A stretch of 64,000 nucleotides of DNA from Daejeonella lutea (GCF_900168015.1 NZ_FUYR01000005.1:1-64000), one strand, 5' to 3'; counted from the first letter of the stretch, positions 52,337-61,438 are shown. Made by a program: numbers and translations. The notes: a model not told the origin generated them from the sequence alone.

Positions 52337-53638
52337 ATGAACAAAACCTTACTCATAATACAACGAGAATATTTAAGCCGTGTTAAGAAAAAGTCATTCC
52401 TGTTAATGACGTTCCTGGTCCCCATGCTGATTATCGGGATGTATGCTTTAGTTATCGCCTTATCTATCAACGGAGGTGATAACGTTCCGACAGTAGAGGT
52501 GATTGACGACAGCGGCATTTTTAATAAAGGGCTCAAAGACAAGAAGTCTGTAAAGTTCCATTTGTCGACAGAACCTCTCGACCAGGCTAAGCAAAAAGTT
52601 ATTGCAGATGATGGAGCATTTCTTTTACATATCCCAAAAGACATAGCAAGCGGAGGGAACCTGGAATTATTTTCGCAAAAAAAGGCAGGGCTATCAGTTA
52701 TGAGCACAATCGAAGACCAGCTGAATGATGGACTGAGAAATAAAATGCTTCAGGATGCTGGAATCGACGCCGCGACACTTGATAACATAAAGCCTGATGT
52801 AAACATAGTTTCTAAGCAGCTAACTCTGGAGGGCGAAAAAGACAGCAGCTCGGGCGCGGCGATGGCTGTTGGATTTGCTGCAGCGATCCTCATTTATATG
52901 TCACTTTTCATATACGGAATCCAGGTTATGCGTGGTATAATTGAGGAAAAGACAAGTCGTATCGTTGAAGTGGTGATCTCATCAGTAAGGCCCTTCCAGC
53001 TTATGATGGGTAAAATAATCGGAATTGGTTTAGTGGGTTTGACTCAATTTCTTCTTTGGATTATTTTATCCGGAACCTTGATGACAGTTGCAACCAATGT
53101 ACTGTTTAAAGATAAAATGGAGGCTGTTAAATCGGAAATGCCTGCCGCACAACAGCAAATTGCAGCGCAGTCTGGACCAGGAACAGATATAGTTAAAGCG
53201 ATACAGACCGTTGAGTGGAGTTATATCCTTCCGGCATTCATCATCTTCTTTTTCGGAGGATATATGCTTTACAGTGCCTTATTCGCGGCAGTAGGATCCG
53301 CCGTGGACAGTGATACAGAGACGCAGCAGTTTATGCTGCCAATAACTCTGCCGCTGTTATTTACCTACATCATGTCCTTCAGCTTCATTGTTAATAACCC
53401 GGATAGCTCATTATCATTCTGGCTAAGTATCATTCCATTTACGTCACCTATTGCTATGATGGTTCGTTTACCATTCGGGGTGCCCATGTGGGAACTGGCT
53501 TTATCCATCGTGCTGCTTATCGGAGGATTCATTTTCACGACCTGGGTTGCATCGAGAATCTATCGCATAGGAATTCTTATGTACGGTAAGAAAGTTAGCT
53601 TTAAGGAGCTCGGCAAATGGTTTATGTATAAAGGATAA
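52337..53638 (+). CDS. ABC-2 type permease (NatB-like)
   Basis: A 433-residue permease. Its N-terminal membrane segment (SFLLMTFLVPMLIIGMYALVIAL) is followed by a large extracytoplasmic region (about 55-180) and then five or six segments, with the family phrase QVMRGIIEEKTSRIVEVVISSVRPFQLMMGKI between. It forms the channel with the ATPase just upstream. The TAA stop is followed directly by a TGGTTGG-type heptamer element. Confidence 0.88.
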   Translation: MNKTLLIIQREYLSRVKKKSFLLMTFLVPMLIIGMYALVIALSINGGDNVPTVEVIDDSGIFNKGLKDKKSVKFHLSTEPLDQAKQKVIADDGAFLLHIPKDIASGGNLELFSQKKAGLSVMSTIEDQLNDGLRNKMLQDAGIDAATLDNIKPDVNIVSKQLTLEGEKDSSSGAAMAVGFAAAILIYMSLFIYGIQVMRGIIEEKTSRIVEVVISSVRPFQLMMGKIIGIGLVGLTQFLLWIILSGTLMTVATNVLFKDKMEAVKSEMPAAQQQIAAQSGPGTDIVKAIQTVEWSYILPAFIIFFFGGYMLYSALFAAVGSAVDSDTETQQFMLPITLPLLFTYIMSFSFIVNNPDSSLSFWLSIIPFTSPIAMMVRLPFGVPMWELALSIVLLIGGFIFTTWVASRIYRIGILMYGKKVSFKELGKWFMYKG

Positions 53639-53740
53639 TGGTTGGGCATTAGTGTTTGGTTGTTGGACAGTGTTGAATTAAATTAAGATTCATGACCTCA
53701 GAAATGCCCAAGCAACTAACAACTAATAACCAGCCAACCA
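53639..53740. repeat. TGGTTGG heptamer element reaching into the ppx coding start
   Basis: Left arm 53639-53666 (TGGTTGG, GCATTAG, TGTTTGG, TTGTTGG) starts at the base after the permease stop. Right arm 53713-53740 (CAACTAA, CAACTAA, TAACCAG, CCAACCA) is its inverse and lies inside the first codons of the Ppx/GppA gene, so it is translated. Confidence 0.7.
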
Positions 53741-54645
53741 GAACCGCGATATTAGATCTGGGGACAAATACGTTCCACCTCCTTATCGCAGACATAGAAA
53801 AGCAACACCCGTTTATTGTATATCAGGACACTATAGACGTTAAACTTGGCGAAGGTGGTATATCCAGGGGCATTATTTCAAGCCAGGCTTTTGAACGTGG
53901 GATAAATGCCATAAAGGAATTCAAAGACCGCATTGTCCATTATGATGTTAGTAAAGTAAAAAGTGCGGCAACGTCAGCCGTAAGAACTGCCTCAAATGGT
54001 CCGGAATTTATTACGGCGATAAAAAATCAGACCGGACTAAATCTGGAAATCATTGACGGCGAGCGGGAAGCAGAACTTATTTACTTTGGGGTGAGGGCTG
54101 CTGTCAATTTAACGAGTAAAGCTCTGATAGTGGACATTGGAGGTGGAAGTGTCGAATTCATCATCTGCGACAACTCCACCATATTTTGGAAACACAGCTA
54201 TCCAATTGGGGCTGCCCGCATGATGGAAAAATTTCATCAAAATGATCCTATCACTAAGCACGAACGAGATCAGCTTAAACAATTTCTGGATGAAACACTT
54301 TCGGGTCTGCAAGATCAACTTTACTTACATGCTCCTGACGTATTAGTGGGCTCTGCAGGATCTTTTGAAACCTTTGCTGCATTACAGGATCCCGAATTCA
54401 AACCTGCGTTTAGCAGACCTGAATTCAACTTGGACCTGAACAGGTTCAGAAAAATATCAGAGTGGATTGAAGAAAGCACCCATCATGAACGGAGCCAAAT
54501 GCATGCAATCCCCACAGTGCGTGTGGATATGATTGTCGTAGCAACGATGCTCACGAAATATATACTGACTATGAGGGAGTTTAAATCTTTTAAACTTTCG
54601 ACCTATTCGCTTAAAGAAGGAGTTCTTTTTGAGATGCTTATGTAA
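53692..54645 (+). CDS. Ppx/GppA family exopolyphosphatase
   Basis: A 317-residue sugar-kinase-fold phosphatase. The N-terminal phosphate loop is ILDLGTNTFHLLIADI, the catalytic-site segments are SAATSAVRTASNG and GEREAELIYFGV, and the second loop is LIVDIGGGSVEFII. It has the two short domains only, without an HD domain, so it is the small Ppx/GppA form, acting on polyphosphate or pppGpp. Family members begin close to the RTAILDLG motif; here about 17 residues precede it, and most are encoded by a heptamer arm. ATG 53704 is an alternative start. Its 3' end overlaps the next, opposite gene by 43 bases. Confidence 0.9.
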   Translation: MTSEMPKQLTTNNQPTRTAILDLGTNTFHLLIADIEKQHPFIVYQDTIDVKLGEGGISRGIISSQAFERGINAIKEFKDRIVHYDVSKVKSAATSAVRTASNGPEFITAIKNQTGLNLEIIDGEREAELIYFGVRAAVNLTSKALIVDIGGGSVEFIICDNSTIFWKHSYPIGAARMMEKFHQNDPITKHERDQLKQFLDETLSGLQDQLYLHAPDVLVGSAGSFETFAALQDPEFKPAFSRPEFNLDLNRFRKISEWIEESTHHERSQMHAIPTVRVDMIVVATMLTKYILTMREFKSFKLSTYSLKEGVLFEMLM

Positions 54646-55322
54646 CTATCGGGACGAAAATAACCGCGTTTAAACAGTGTCAGATTCCACAACATCATGA
54701 TAAAGAAACATATGCTGAAAAAGAATTCCCCGATTTCCTCCTCATGTCCGGTTTGAAAATCCAGCATTAGAATAGCTCCAATAGTGAACCCGCCCCGAAG
54801 GAACATTGGTGGAACAATGAATTGCCGGACGACGAAATTTTCATTTTGCCAATTTCTGTCGCGCATGAGCCCTGGAAGTATACTTCCATATAGGAATAAC
54901 ACTAATAGTGCAATATGCTTAGTCTTTATGTGAAAGATCCCCTGAAAGGTATTGTGCAGGTTGATTTCATTTTGATCGCTGTATTCATGAAACACGCCGG
55001 TAGTTTCTACGTGAAAAACGCGTTGCCCCCAGCTAATCTCCTCAAGACCGGCCAGTATATTGAAACCAAAGAATAAGATAAAAAACCAGTGCAAATACTG
55101 ATGAGTGTGTTTAATTCTAATTGCAACTATTAAAGACAGAATGCCGGCAGCGAATAAGAACGCGAAAGTGAGCCATTCAACGATGCTGTCCTCCTTAATT
55201 ATATAACGATATAAGCTTTCGTCAAGCAGGTAAAACCCAGCAAAAATAATTGTCAGAAATGGGAATACGAACAAGCCCCATTTAGGGATTCGACCTGTCT
55301 CGCTTTTATCAATAAGGACCAT
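54603..55322 (-). CDS. Multi-pass membrane protein of unknown function
   Basis: A 239-residue protein with about six hydrophobic segments (WGLFVFPFLTIIFAGFYLL, WLTFAFLFAAGILSLIVAI, YLHWFFILFFGFNILAGLEE, ALLVLFLYGSILPGLM, FTIGAILMLDF and FFFSICFFIMMLWNLTLF). The motif LEEISWGQRVF after segment three is distinctive, but I cannot name the family. Its C-terminal 14 codons overlap the ppx 3' end on the other strand, an unusually deep convergent overlap. Confidence 0.75.
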   Translation of the reverse strand: MVLIDKSETGRIPKWGLFVFPFLTIIFAGFYLLDESLYRYIIKEDSIVEWLTFAFLFAAGILSLIVAIRIKHTHQYLHWFFILFFGFNILAGLEEISWGQRVFHVETTGVFHEYSDQNEINLHNTFQGIFHIKTKHIALLVLFLYGSILPGLMRDRNWQNENFVVRQFIVPPMFLRGGFTIGAILMLDFQTGHEEEIGEFFFSICFFIMMLWNLTLFKRGYFRPDSYISISKRTPSLSE

Positions 55323-55401
55323 ACTACGGTCGTAGCAAAATTCATACTAAAATTGAAAAAGAGCTTTAAAACTTACTTATAAGCAAATTGTTCAGAAAAT
55401 A

Positions 55402-55974
55402 TTAAATTAAACTGCATAATTCCTGATACAGTCTGTGTGTAGGAAGCCCAACAACATTTGTGTAAGAGCCATTTATTTTTTCGATGGCGACCAGTCCAAT
55501 CCATTCCTGAATTCCATATGCCCCGGCCTTGTCCATTGGGTTTCCAGTCTTGATATAATAACGTATTTGCTCTTCTGTTATAGGTTTAAAAAACACTTCG
55601 GAGATTTCGTAAAAACTATGAATTTGCCCATTCTTCAACAAACTAACGGCTGTAATAACCTGATGCATATTTCCTGATAAAGTCGTAAGAATTTCGAAGG
55701 CATTTTCTTCACTTTCCGGTTTGCCAAGAATCTTTCCATCGATAACGACTATTGTGTCGGCGGTAATAACGATTTCATCAATAACCATCTCATCAAAAGC
55801 CTTTGCTTTCTTTTCGGAAATATATAGGGCTATCTCATGCGGCTCAAGTCCATCGGGAAAACTTTCATCAACTTCTTTCAGTACAACCCGAAAATCAATA
55901 CCCATAAGCTTTAAGAGCTCCTGCCTGCGTGGAGATTTAGAGGCTAATATTATTGGAGGAAATTGATTGTTCAT
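55402..55974 (-). CDS. maf: Maf family nucleotide pyrophosphatase
   Basis: From ATG 55974 the product is 190 residues. The N-terminal LASKSPRRQELLKLMG is the Maf signature; VDESFPDGLEPHEIA, ITADTIVVIDGKILGKPES and the C-terminal GAYGIQEWIG follow. Maf proteins hydrolyse non-canonical or modified nucleotides (dTTP/UTP types) to monophosphates and are linked to septum inhibition. The earlier ATG at 56010 would add 12 residues reaching into the terminator stem of the next gene, so it is rejected. Confidence 0.92.
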   Translation of the reverse strand: MNNQFPPIILASKSPRRQELLKLMGIDFRVVLKEVDESFPDGLEPHEIALYISEKKAKAFDEMVIDEIVITADTIVVIDGKILGKPESEENAFEILTTLSGNMHQVITAVSLLKNGQIHSFYEISEVFFKPITEEQIRYYIKTGNPMDKAGAYGIQEWIGLVAIEKINGSYTNVVGLPTHRLYQELCSLI

Positions 55975-55989
55975 ATTTTGTATTTCTCC

Positions 55990-56020
55990 AAAAATAAGAA
56001 AAGCGGCCATTAGCCGCTTT
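55990..56020 (-). terminator. Terminator of the Spy-like gene
   Basis: AAAGCGGC pairs with GCCGCTTT (56000-56007 with 56013-56020), 5-base loop, with an A-rich stretch (55989-56002) that gives a U-rich tail on the minus strand. It is 25 bases after the stop codon. Confidence 0.8.
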
Positions 56021-56044
56021 AATAATTTCAGAGTAGACCGACGA

Positions 56045-56407
56045 TTAATTATTCATTCGTGCTCTTTGCTCAGCAAGCATAGCCTCGTAAGACTTTTTCT
56101 GCTCATCATTCAAAAGTGTCATTACTCTTTTAGTAGTAGCTGCCTGGATTGGAGCCATTTTTTCGCGCATGCCTTCAAAGCCGGCACCACCGTTTGCAGC
56201 TCTCAGGCTGTCAATTGATTTCCCCTGAGCCAAAAATACTTCTGTAAGCTTTGCTTTTTGATCTGCTGTCAGCTTTAGTGCCTCCATACGAGTGATAGAT
56301 CTTTCAGCTCTTTCTTGTGGAGTACCTCCCCTTTGGCCACCACCTTGTGCTTTAGCAAATGTTACTACACATAACATGAAGCCTAATGCAATAATTAATT
56401 TTCTCAT
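56045..56407 (-). CDS. Small periplasmic Spy/CpxP-like protein
   Basis: A 120-residue exported protein: signal peptide about 1-20 (ending TFAKAQ), a Gly/Gln/Arg-rich stretch, then helices with ERSITRMEALKLTADQKAKLTEVFL and VMTLLNDEQKKSYEAML, which recall the LTxxQ motifs of Spy/CpxP envelope chaperones. The match is suggestive only, and the size is smaller than Spy. It has its own terminator and lies 62 bases after the KdsC-like gene. Confidence 0.75.
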   Translation of the reverse strand: MRKLIIALGFMLCVVTFAKAQGGGQRGGTPQERAERSITRMEALKLTADQKAKLTEVFLAQGKSIDSLRAANGGAGFEGMREKMAPIQAATTKRVMTLLNDEQKKSYEAMLAEQRARMNN

Positions 56408-56469
56408 ATCGTTCTTTAGTTTTTCAGTTTGATACCATTTTCCTCAAATGGTTTAACCACCTCACAAAA

Positions 56470-57000
56470 TTAATTCAAGCTGCCATCATGTGCTGATGGA
56501 CTTTCATCGTGCCAGTCGCCACGGATCTTCATTACTTTTTCAATAACATCACGTACGCAACCCTGGCCGCCATTTTTCGGTGATATGTAATGACAAGCAG
56601 CTTTTATTTCCTCCACGGCGTCAGCCGGACAGGTTGCCAATCCCACTAATTTTGTTACAGGAAGATCAGGTATATCATCACCCATGTACAGAACCTGATC
56701 GGACGATAGCCCGCTGCTTGCAAGAAAGTTGTTGTAAGTTTCGATCTTGGAATCAAGACCGAGAAATACTTCGGTAATACCAAGTCCTTTTAGGCGTAGC
56801 TCTATACCCTTAGACCGGCCCCCAGAAAGTGCTACAACATGATAACCGCGCTTCACTGCGAGTTGTAATGCATAGCCATCTTTGATATTGAATCTTCGGT
56901 ACTGCTCACCAGTTTCCGTCACAAGAACAGTACCATCCGTAAGCACCCCATCAACGTCGAGTACGAAGGCTTTTATATGTTTGATTTTTTCGAGAAACAT
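56470..57000 (-). CDS. KdsC-type HAD phosphatase (KDO-8-phosphate phosphatase)
   Basis: A 176-residue HAD phosphatase without a cap, the KdsC type that acts as a tetramer. Motif I is LDVDGVLTDG near residue 15, motif II is VALSGGRS, and motif III/IV is YMGDDIPDLPVTKLVG with CPADAVEEIK. In LPS synthesis it makes free KDO. No kdsB or kdsA is adjacent. A four-unit heptamer array lies just upstream of the start. Confidence 0.9.
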   Translation of the reverse strand: MFLEKIKHIKAFVLDVDGVLTDGTVLVTETGEQYRRFNIKDGYALQLAVKRGYHVVALSGGRSKGIELRLKGLGITEVFLGLDSKIETYNNFLASSGLSSDQVLYMGDDIPDLPVTKLVGLATCPADAVEEIKAACHYISPKNGGQGCVRDVIEKVMKIRGDWHDESPSAHDGSLN

Positions 57001-57009
57001 TAGAGAAGC

Positions 57010-57037
57010 TGACAGTTGACAGTTGACAGTTGACAGC
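57010..57037. repeat. Four TGACAGT heptamers upstream of the KdsC-like gene
   Basis: TGACAGT three times and TGACAGC, exactly in phase, starting 9 bases upstream of the start codon. It lies in the gap between iscX and the phosphatase gene. No inverted partner is evident in this gap. Confidence 0.85.
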
Positions 57038-57089
57038 GTGTTGGGCCAACTAACCTGGACAAAACTGTTTCCTCTATTCTCATATCTCG

Positions 57090-57335
57090 CTAGTCCTGAT
57101 TATCCCGCCATTCATAAACCCAGGCAGACTGTATCTGTTCCAAATGACCCTCATTGCTTTCTTCACGGGTACCCGCAAAATTAGGCAAACTTAAAACCCA
57201 TTCAAGCAGTTCAGTAAATCGAATACGATATATTTTTGATTCGCTGAAGTCATCGCCAAACTTTTCGTAAAGCCCCATTGCAATATCTTCGTAGTCATTC
57301 CAATGGATGGGTAGTTCAAATTTTTCGTTAGCCAT
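57090..57335 (-). CDS. iscX: IscX-like Fe-S assembly protein
   Basis: An 81-residue acidic protein of the IscX family: IHWNDYEDIAMGLYEKFGDD, VLSLPNFAGTREESNEGHLEQIQSAW, ending in YEWRDNQD. In other bacteria IscX binds IscS and iron and adjusts cluster-assembly rate. The length is near the normal 66 plus an N-terminal extension. It lies 20 bases from an Isc-type ferredoxin gene in the same direction. Confidence 0.85.
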   Translation of the reverse strand: MANEKFELPIHWNDYEDIAMGLYEKFGDDFSESKIYRIRFTELLEWVLSLPNFAGTREESNEGHLEQIQSAWVYEWRDNQD

Positions 57336-57355
57336 ATATTTGATTCAGCAATTTA

Positions 57356-57688
57356 TTAATGTCCTAAAAACTGGTTTTGGTCCGGTAATGTCACTTCGAT
57401 ATCGCCATCAATAATTACGCACTGACATCCCAGGCGGGAGTTAATTCTAGGATTAACAGCTCGGTCTATAAAATCTTCTTCTTTATCAGAAATTTCTTCA
57501 ATATTGTCCATTCCACGATTAACATATACCTGGCATGTACTGCAACCGCAAACACCCCCACAGTTATGTTGAAGTTCTATTCCGTTATCGAGACAGACGT
57601 CAAGAACAGATTCCCCCTCGGCAATAGGTAGTTCCACAGAGGGTTTTGATGCCTCTTCAAAGTTAATTTTAATCTTAAAAATGTTCAT
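57356..57688 (-). CDS. fdx: Isc-type 2Fe-2S ferredoxin
   Basis: A 110-residue adrenodoxin-type ferredoxin: the cluster ligands are C43-x5-C49-x2-C52 and C88 (in SRLGCQC), with extra cysteines at 32, 47 and 90. The Isc ferredoxin donates electrons to cluster assembly, consistent with adjacent iscX and the hscB elsewhere in the window. It is 24 bases from the DUF2520 gene. Confidence 0.88.
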   Translation of the reverse strand: MNIFKIKINFEEASKPSVELPIAEGESVLDVCLDNGIELQHNCGGVCGCSTCQVYVNRGMDNIEEISDKEEDFIDRAVNPRINSRLGCQCVIIDGDIEVTLPDQNQFLGH

Positions 57689-57712
57689 TAGGGCAAAAAT
57701 AACAAATTAAAT

Positions 57713-58489
57713 TCAGCCCTGCGGATGCTTATGCAAATTGACTATGCTCTGACTTAGCTTCTTATAAAGGTCCTGCAATTCAGGTTGATCCTTCAGCATT
57801 TCAAGGTGCGAATTTATGATCTCCATGTCCTCACGGACAGCCGGACCGGTTTGAACGGATACGGGATCATACAATTGCACTTTATGAGCTGTTTCAGCTA
57901 TCAGGGGCCTTATAAGATCAAAGTCCAGATTCTCTTCTTTGAGTAAATTTTGAGAAACTGCAAACAGGTGATTAGTAAAATTACATGCAAATACCGCCGC
58001 TACATGCAAGGCCTTTCGCTGAGCAGAGGAAAGTTCTGTTACCTTTTCTGAAATACGGTCTGCGATGGCCCTTATGGCTGCTAAGTCGTCCGGATTATTT
58101 GCCTCGATCGCTATAGGAATTTGTCTGAAATCGACCGCCTTATTTTTAGAGAAAGTTTGTAAGGGATATAAGACGCCGATATGATCGGATACACCTATTA
58201 AAGCATCGATGGACGTTGAACCCGAAGTATGAACAATCAGTTTATCTGTTAGATCCAAAGATTTTGCAAGCTCTGTGATTGCGCTATCTTTTACGGCAAT
58301 AATGTATAAATCAGCGGATCGGTTTATATCATCTATATCAAAAATCGCTTGAGAAGCAAGGGTATCCGCCAACTGCTTTGCATGTTCAAGATCACGACTC
58401 CAAACCTGGTCGATTGTTTGCCCGGCCATCTTAAAAGCACGGCCTAAGTGTGTAGCAACATTGCCACTTCCTAATAAAACGATATTCAT
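57713..58489 (-). CDS. Rossmann-fold and DUF2520 domain protein
   Basis: A 258-residue protein. The N-terminal Rossmann part has IVLLGSGNVATHLGRAFKMAG (dinucleotide-binding glycines near residues 7-12) and IDALIGVSDHIGVLYPLQTFSK; the C-terminal helical DUF2520 part has ALHVAAVFACNFTNHLFAVS. It resembles pyrroline-5-carboxylate or ketopantoate reductases, but the substrate is unknown. It shares one base with the ccmF-like gene upstream, so it is co-transcribed with it. Confidence 0.88.
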   Translation of the reverse strand: MNIVLLGSGNVATHLGRAFKMAGQTIDQVWSRDLEHAKQLADTLASQAIFDIDDINRSADLYIIAVKDSAITELAKSLDLTDKLIVHTSGSTSIDALIGVSDHIGVLYPLQTFSKNKAVDFRQIPIAIEANNPDDLAAIRAIADRISEKVTELSSAQRKALHVAAVFACNFTNHLFAVSQNLLKEENLDFDLIRPLIAETAHKVQLYDPVSVQTGPAVREDMEIINSHLEMLKDQPELQDLYKKLSQSIVNLHKHPQG

Positions 58490-60951
58490 CAGGCTGCCTT
58501 TAACTCTTTATTTCGTCGGAAAATAGAAAGCAGGAAACCAACGACCATAATAATCGTTCCGCCCCAGAAGAAATTTATATAGGGAAATTCTATTGCTTTT
58601 AACACGACCCAACTCTTCTCCGCTTTAGGTTTCTGATATACCATAAGCTCAAGTTTATCTTTATCCGGATAAACATTTGTAAAACGCAACTTCAATCCTG
58701 CCTCATCAACCTTTTTGCCAAAGTCAAACTTTGACCCGTCCTTCAGGAGATAAACTGGTTCCGAGTTGTAAGTCTTACCATTTGAATTGATTTCCAATTG
58801 CATACCGATAGCTATATCCTGCGCGGTAACAGGAATATTCTGAATTTTCGCCGCACGGTTTATCCCCTTAACAGTAATGAATCCCTCACGGAAACGAACA
58901 GTATCGCCCACATTAACTTCATGATTAACTGGTTTTTCATAGCTTTCATCATCTGAATGCCCTTCATGATCCTCGTGGTCTTCCTCTTTAAGTGGTACAC
59001 TGCTCACGTGTGTGTAAATATCATGGAACAAATAATGACGTGTATCCGGTGAAGCAATGATTTGCCTCATCTTTGCATTTTGCTGGGCATTGGGATACAA
59101 ATTGAAGTTCTCTTTAACCTTACCGCTAACTGAGTCAACAACCTGGTAATTTATTCTATAATAGGTGTTGACGCCTTCGGTAGAATCCCCTTTATAAGTT
59201 ACTGTGTACCGATCCATCTTGACAGGCTCGTCTTTATAAAGGATAATGTTTTCGCGAGGATTGTTGCTTTTTGCAAATTCATCGCCAAAGCCAATTCCTG
59301 TATTATTGACAGAGATCACATTGTTTGTTGCTGCAGCAATCAAAGCCCCCACGAGCAATAATGCAAACCCTATATGTGCAACCGCCGAACCTGCAAGCCG
59401 CCATTTGCCTTTAAATGCATCTCCGAGAATTTTGGCGTTTGCAAGAATAGAAAAAACTGCTGCATATGTAAGGATGATGTACATAAAGTTGGTGTACACC
59501 TTGGTGATATATACTGCCGCGGCTGTTATGAACAACGACAACACAAGCGAAATAGCGATGCTGACGAAAAATTTCTTGGCGTCGGTATTTTTGTATTTTA
59601 GATATTGAGAAAATGCAGATATAAATGCTATAACGACAGCAAATGGTACCTGCCACTTATTATAATGCTGAATTACATTAGGGGGAGGTGCGATCTCTGT
59701 GCCGAACATGGCATTAAAAACAGGTACGGAGGTAGTTGCAAGAATCTGTATACATGCAACTGATAATACCAGCGCACCGATGAATAACCAAAACTCTCTC
59801 GAATAGGTTTCCTCATCTTTCTTTGTAATAGGTAATTCCTTCCATCGGATAACTAGGAACGCGATCATCAAGCCAAAGAAAACCAACACGTAAGATACAA
59901 GATGCCAAAACATCCCGAGATCGGTAAACGCATGGACCGATGTTTCTCCAAGTATACCACTTCGCGTAAGAAACGACGCATAGAGAACAAGAACAAAGCT
60001 AATAAGCACTAAAAAAGTTGCCGTGAAGTATGAGTGCCCCGAATTTTTATAAGCGATCAACACGTGAACAGCAGCAATTAAGGTTAACCATGGAATGATT
60101 GAAGCATTTTCAACCGGATCCCATGCCCAAAAACCTCCAAAGTTCAGCGCTTCATAGGCCCAGAAGGAGCCCATAATGATGCCCGTACCCAGAATCATTA
60201 CAGCAAAAAGAGACCATGGCAAAGCCGGTTTTATCCATTCGCTATAACGTTTTTCCCATAATCCGCCTATGGCGTAAGCAAAAGGAATTATCATTGAAGC
60301 AAATCCAAGAAATAAGGTAGGGGGGTGTATAACCATCCAATAGTTCTGTAGTAGCGGGTTTAGGCCGTTACCATCAGTAATTAGTGTCAAATAGTCTGGT
60401 CGGGAAAAAATAGGCCCTGGGACGGCGTCGCGAAGCAAAATAAACGGCGAACTTCCTATCCTCTGACCGAACAACTCAACTCCGACCAGCATTGATGCAA
60501 TAAAAGCCTGCGACAGCATAACAGTCGTCATAACTGAGTTTTCCCAGGTTTTGCCCCTCAACACGATAATGGATCCTAAAACACCTTGCCAGAAAGTCCA
60601 CAACCAGAAACTACCTTCCTGCCCTTCCCAGAAAGATGAGATTATGTAGTATACCGGGAGAGTTTTAGATGAATGTGCCCAAGCGTAGTGATATTCAAAC
60701 AGGTGATTATAAATGATGTAAAATAGGCAAGAACCGATACCAACAACCGAAAGCAAGTTTAAACTGAAAGCAGTTCTCGCAATCTTTTGCCAACCGGCCA
60801 CTGATTGTTTTTGAAAAGTATCTCCGTGAGAATTAACTGTTGCAAAGTAATAACTTACCGTTGCCAGCAAAGCTGAGCAGAACGATAGGATGATGAAGAA
60901 TTGACCTAGCTTGCCAGGAAGAAGGTTTTCTCCAATAAATTGTACGTCCAT
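58489..60951 (-). CDS. ccmF: CcmF-type cytochrome c haem lyase subunit
   Basis: An 820-residue protein of the haem-handling family with about 14 hydrophobic segments. The WWD-type motif NFGGFWAWDPVENASIIPWL lies near residues 272-291; conserved HPPTLFLGF and the WEGQEGSFWLW segment are also present. A periplasmic region of about 230 residues near the C-terminus includes a His/Glu/Asp-rich stretch (EEDHEDHEGHSDDES). It takes haem from CcmE and attaches it to apocytochrome c. It is 6 bases from ccmE. Confidence 0.93.
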   Translation of the reverse strand: MDVQFIGENLLPGKLGQFFIILSFCSALLATVSYYFATVNSHGDTFQKQSVAGWQKIARTAFSLNLLSVVGIGSCLFYIIYNHLFEYHYAWAHSSKTLPVYYIISSFWEGQEGSFWLWTFWQGVLGSIIVLRGKTWENSVMTTVMLSQAFIASMLVGVELFGQRIGSSPFILLRDAVPGPIFSRPDYLTLITDGNGLNPLLQNYWMVIHPPTLFLGFASMIIPFAYAIGGLWEKRYSEWIKPALPWSLFAVMILGTGIIMGSFWAYEALNFGGFWAWDPVENASIIPWLTLIAAVHVLIAYKNSGHSYFTATFLVLISFVLVLYASFLTRSGILGETSVHAFTDLGMFWHLVSYVLVFFGLMIAFLVIRWKELPITKKDEETYSREFWLFIGALVLSVACIQILATTSVPVFNAMFGTEIAPPPNVIQHYNKWQVPFAVVIAFISAFSQYLKYKNTDAKKFFVSIAISLVLSLFITAAAVYITKVYTNFMYIILTYAAVFSILANAKILGDAFKGKWRLAGSAVAHIGFALLLVGALIAAATNNVISVNNTGIGFGDEFAKSNNPRENIILYKDEPVKMDRYTVTYKGDSTEGVNTYYRINYQVVDSVSGKVKENFNLYPNAQQNAKMRQIIASPDTRHYLFHDIYTHVSSVPLKEEDHEDHEGHSDDESYEKPVNHEVNVGDTVRFREGFITVKGINRAAKIQNIPVTAQDIAIGMQLEINSNGKTYNSEPVYLLKDGSKFDFGKKVDEAGLKLRFTNVYPDKDKLELMVYQKPKAEKSWVVLKAIEFPYINFFWGGTIIMVVGFLLSIFRRNKELKAA

Positions 60952-60957
60952 TAAGAT

Positions 60958-61368
60958 TTAGATTTTTGCGGTAGTAGCAGATACTTCAGTAACTTCTACC
61001 TCGTCTTTGGTGTATTTAGATGGGCATTTCATCAAGATTTTCGAAGCGTGAAATTCATTACCGATCATCTTTCCTGTCAGAACGATTTGCTCGGAACGCT
61101 CAAAATCTTGTGGTTTGGAACCGCTGAATACTACCTTGCACTCCTTACCGTCGTTATCTTTGAGGTAAAAGGAAAAATAGTTGGCATCTTGAACAGGATT
61201 GTAAAAAAGTTCTTTTTCTTTGTTTAATTGGCCTACAACATGCAATTCCGATTCAGTTTGACGAGCGTCAGTGAATGAACCGTATGTACTCGAATCTGCG
61301 TAGGTGCTGATGATGACACAGATAGCAATAGCTATAATGATCATACCTGCGATAGAACTTTTCTTCAT
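60958..61368 (-). CDS. ccmE: CcmE haem chaperone, CxxxY variant
   Basis: A 136-residue haem chaperone: one N-terminal membrane anchor (GMIIIAIAICVIISTYA), an OB-like beta-barrel (VVGQLNK..., FSFYLKDNDGKECKVVF) and a C-terminal tail. The haem-binding position is C115-x3-Y119 (KCPSKY), whereas most proteobacterial CcmE has HxxxY. A Cys version is known from archaea and Desulfovibrio. It precedes ccmF by 6 bases and follows the promoter at 61407-61438. Confidence 0.92.
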   Translation of the reverse strand: MKKSSIAGMIIIAIAICVIISTYADSSTYGSFTDARQTESELHVVGQLNKEKELFYNPVQDANYFSFYLKDNDGKECKVVFSGSKPQDFERSEQIVLTGKMIGNEFHASKILMKCPSKYTKDEVEVTEVSATTAKI

Positions 61369-61406
61369 TGTTGTGAATATTAGAACCTAAACGGCGATTG
61401 CCACCA

Positions 61407-61438
61407 CAAAAGTACTAAATGCTAAACTTTTGAAGCAA
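61407..61438 (-). promoter_or_regulatory. Promoter of the ccmE-ccmF operon
   Basis: On the minus strand TTG (61438-61436) and TACTTTTG (61414-61407) match the Bacteroidota -33 and -7 boxes with a 21-base spacer. The start codon is 38 bases downstream. Confidence 0.6.
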
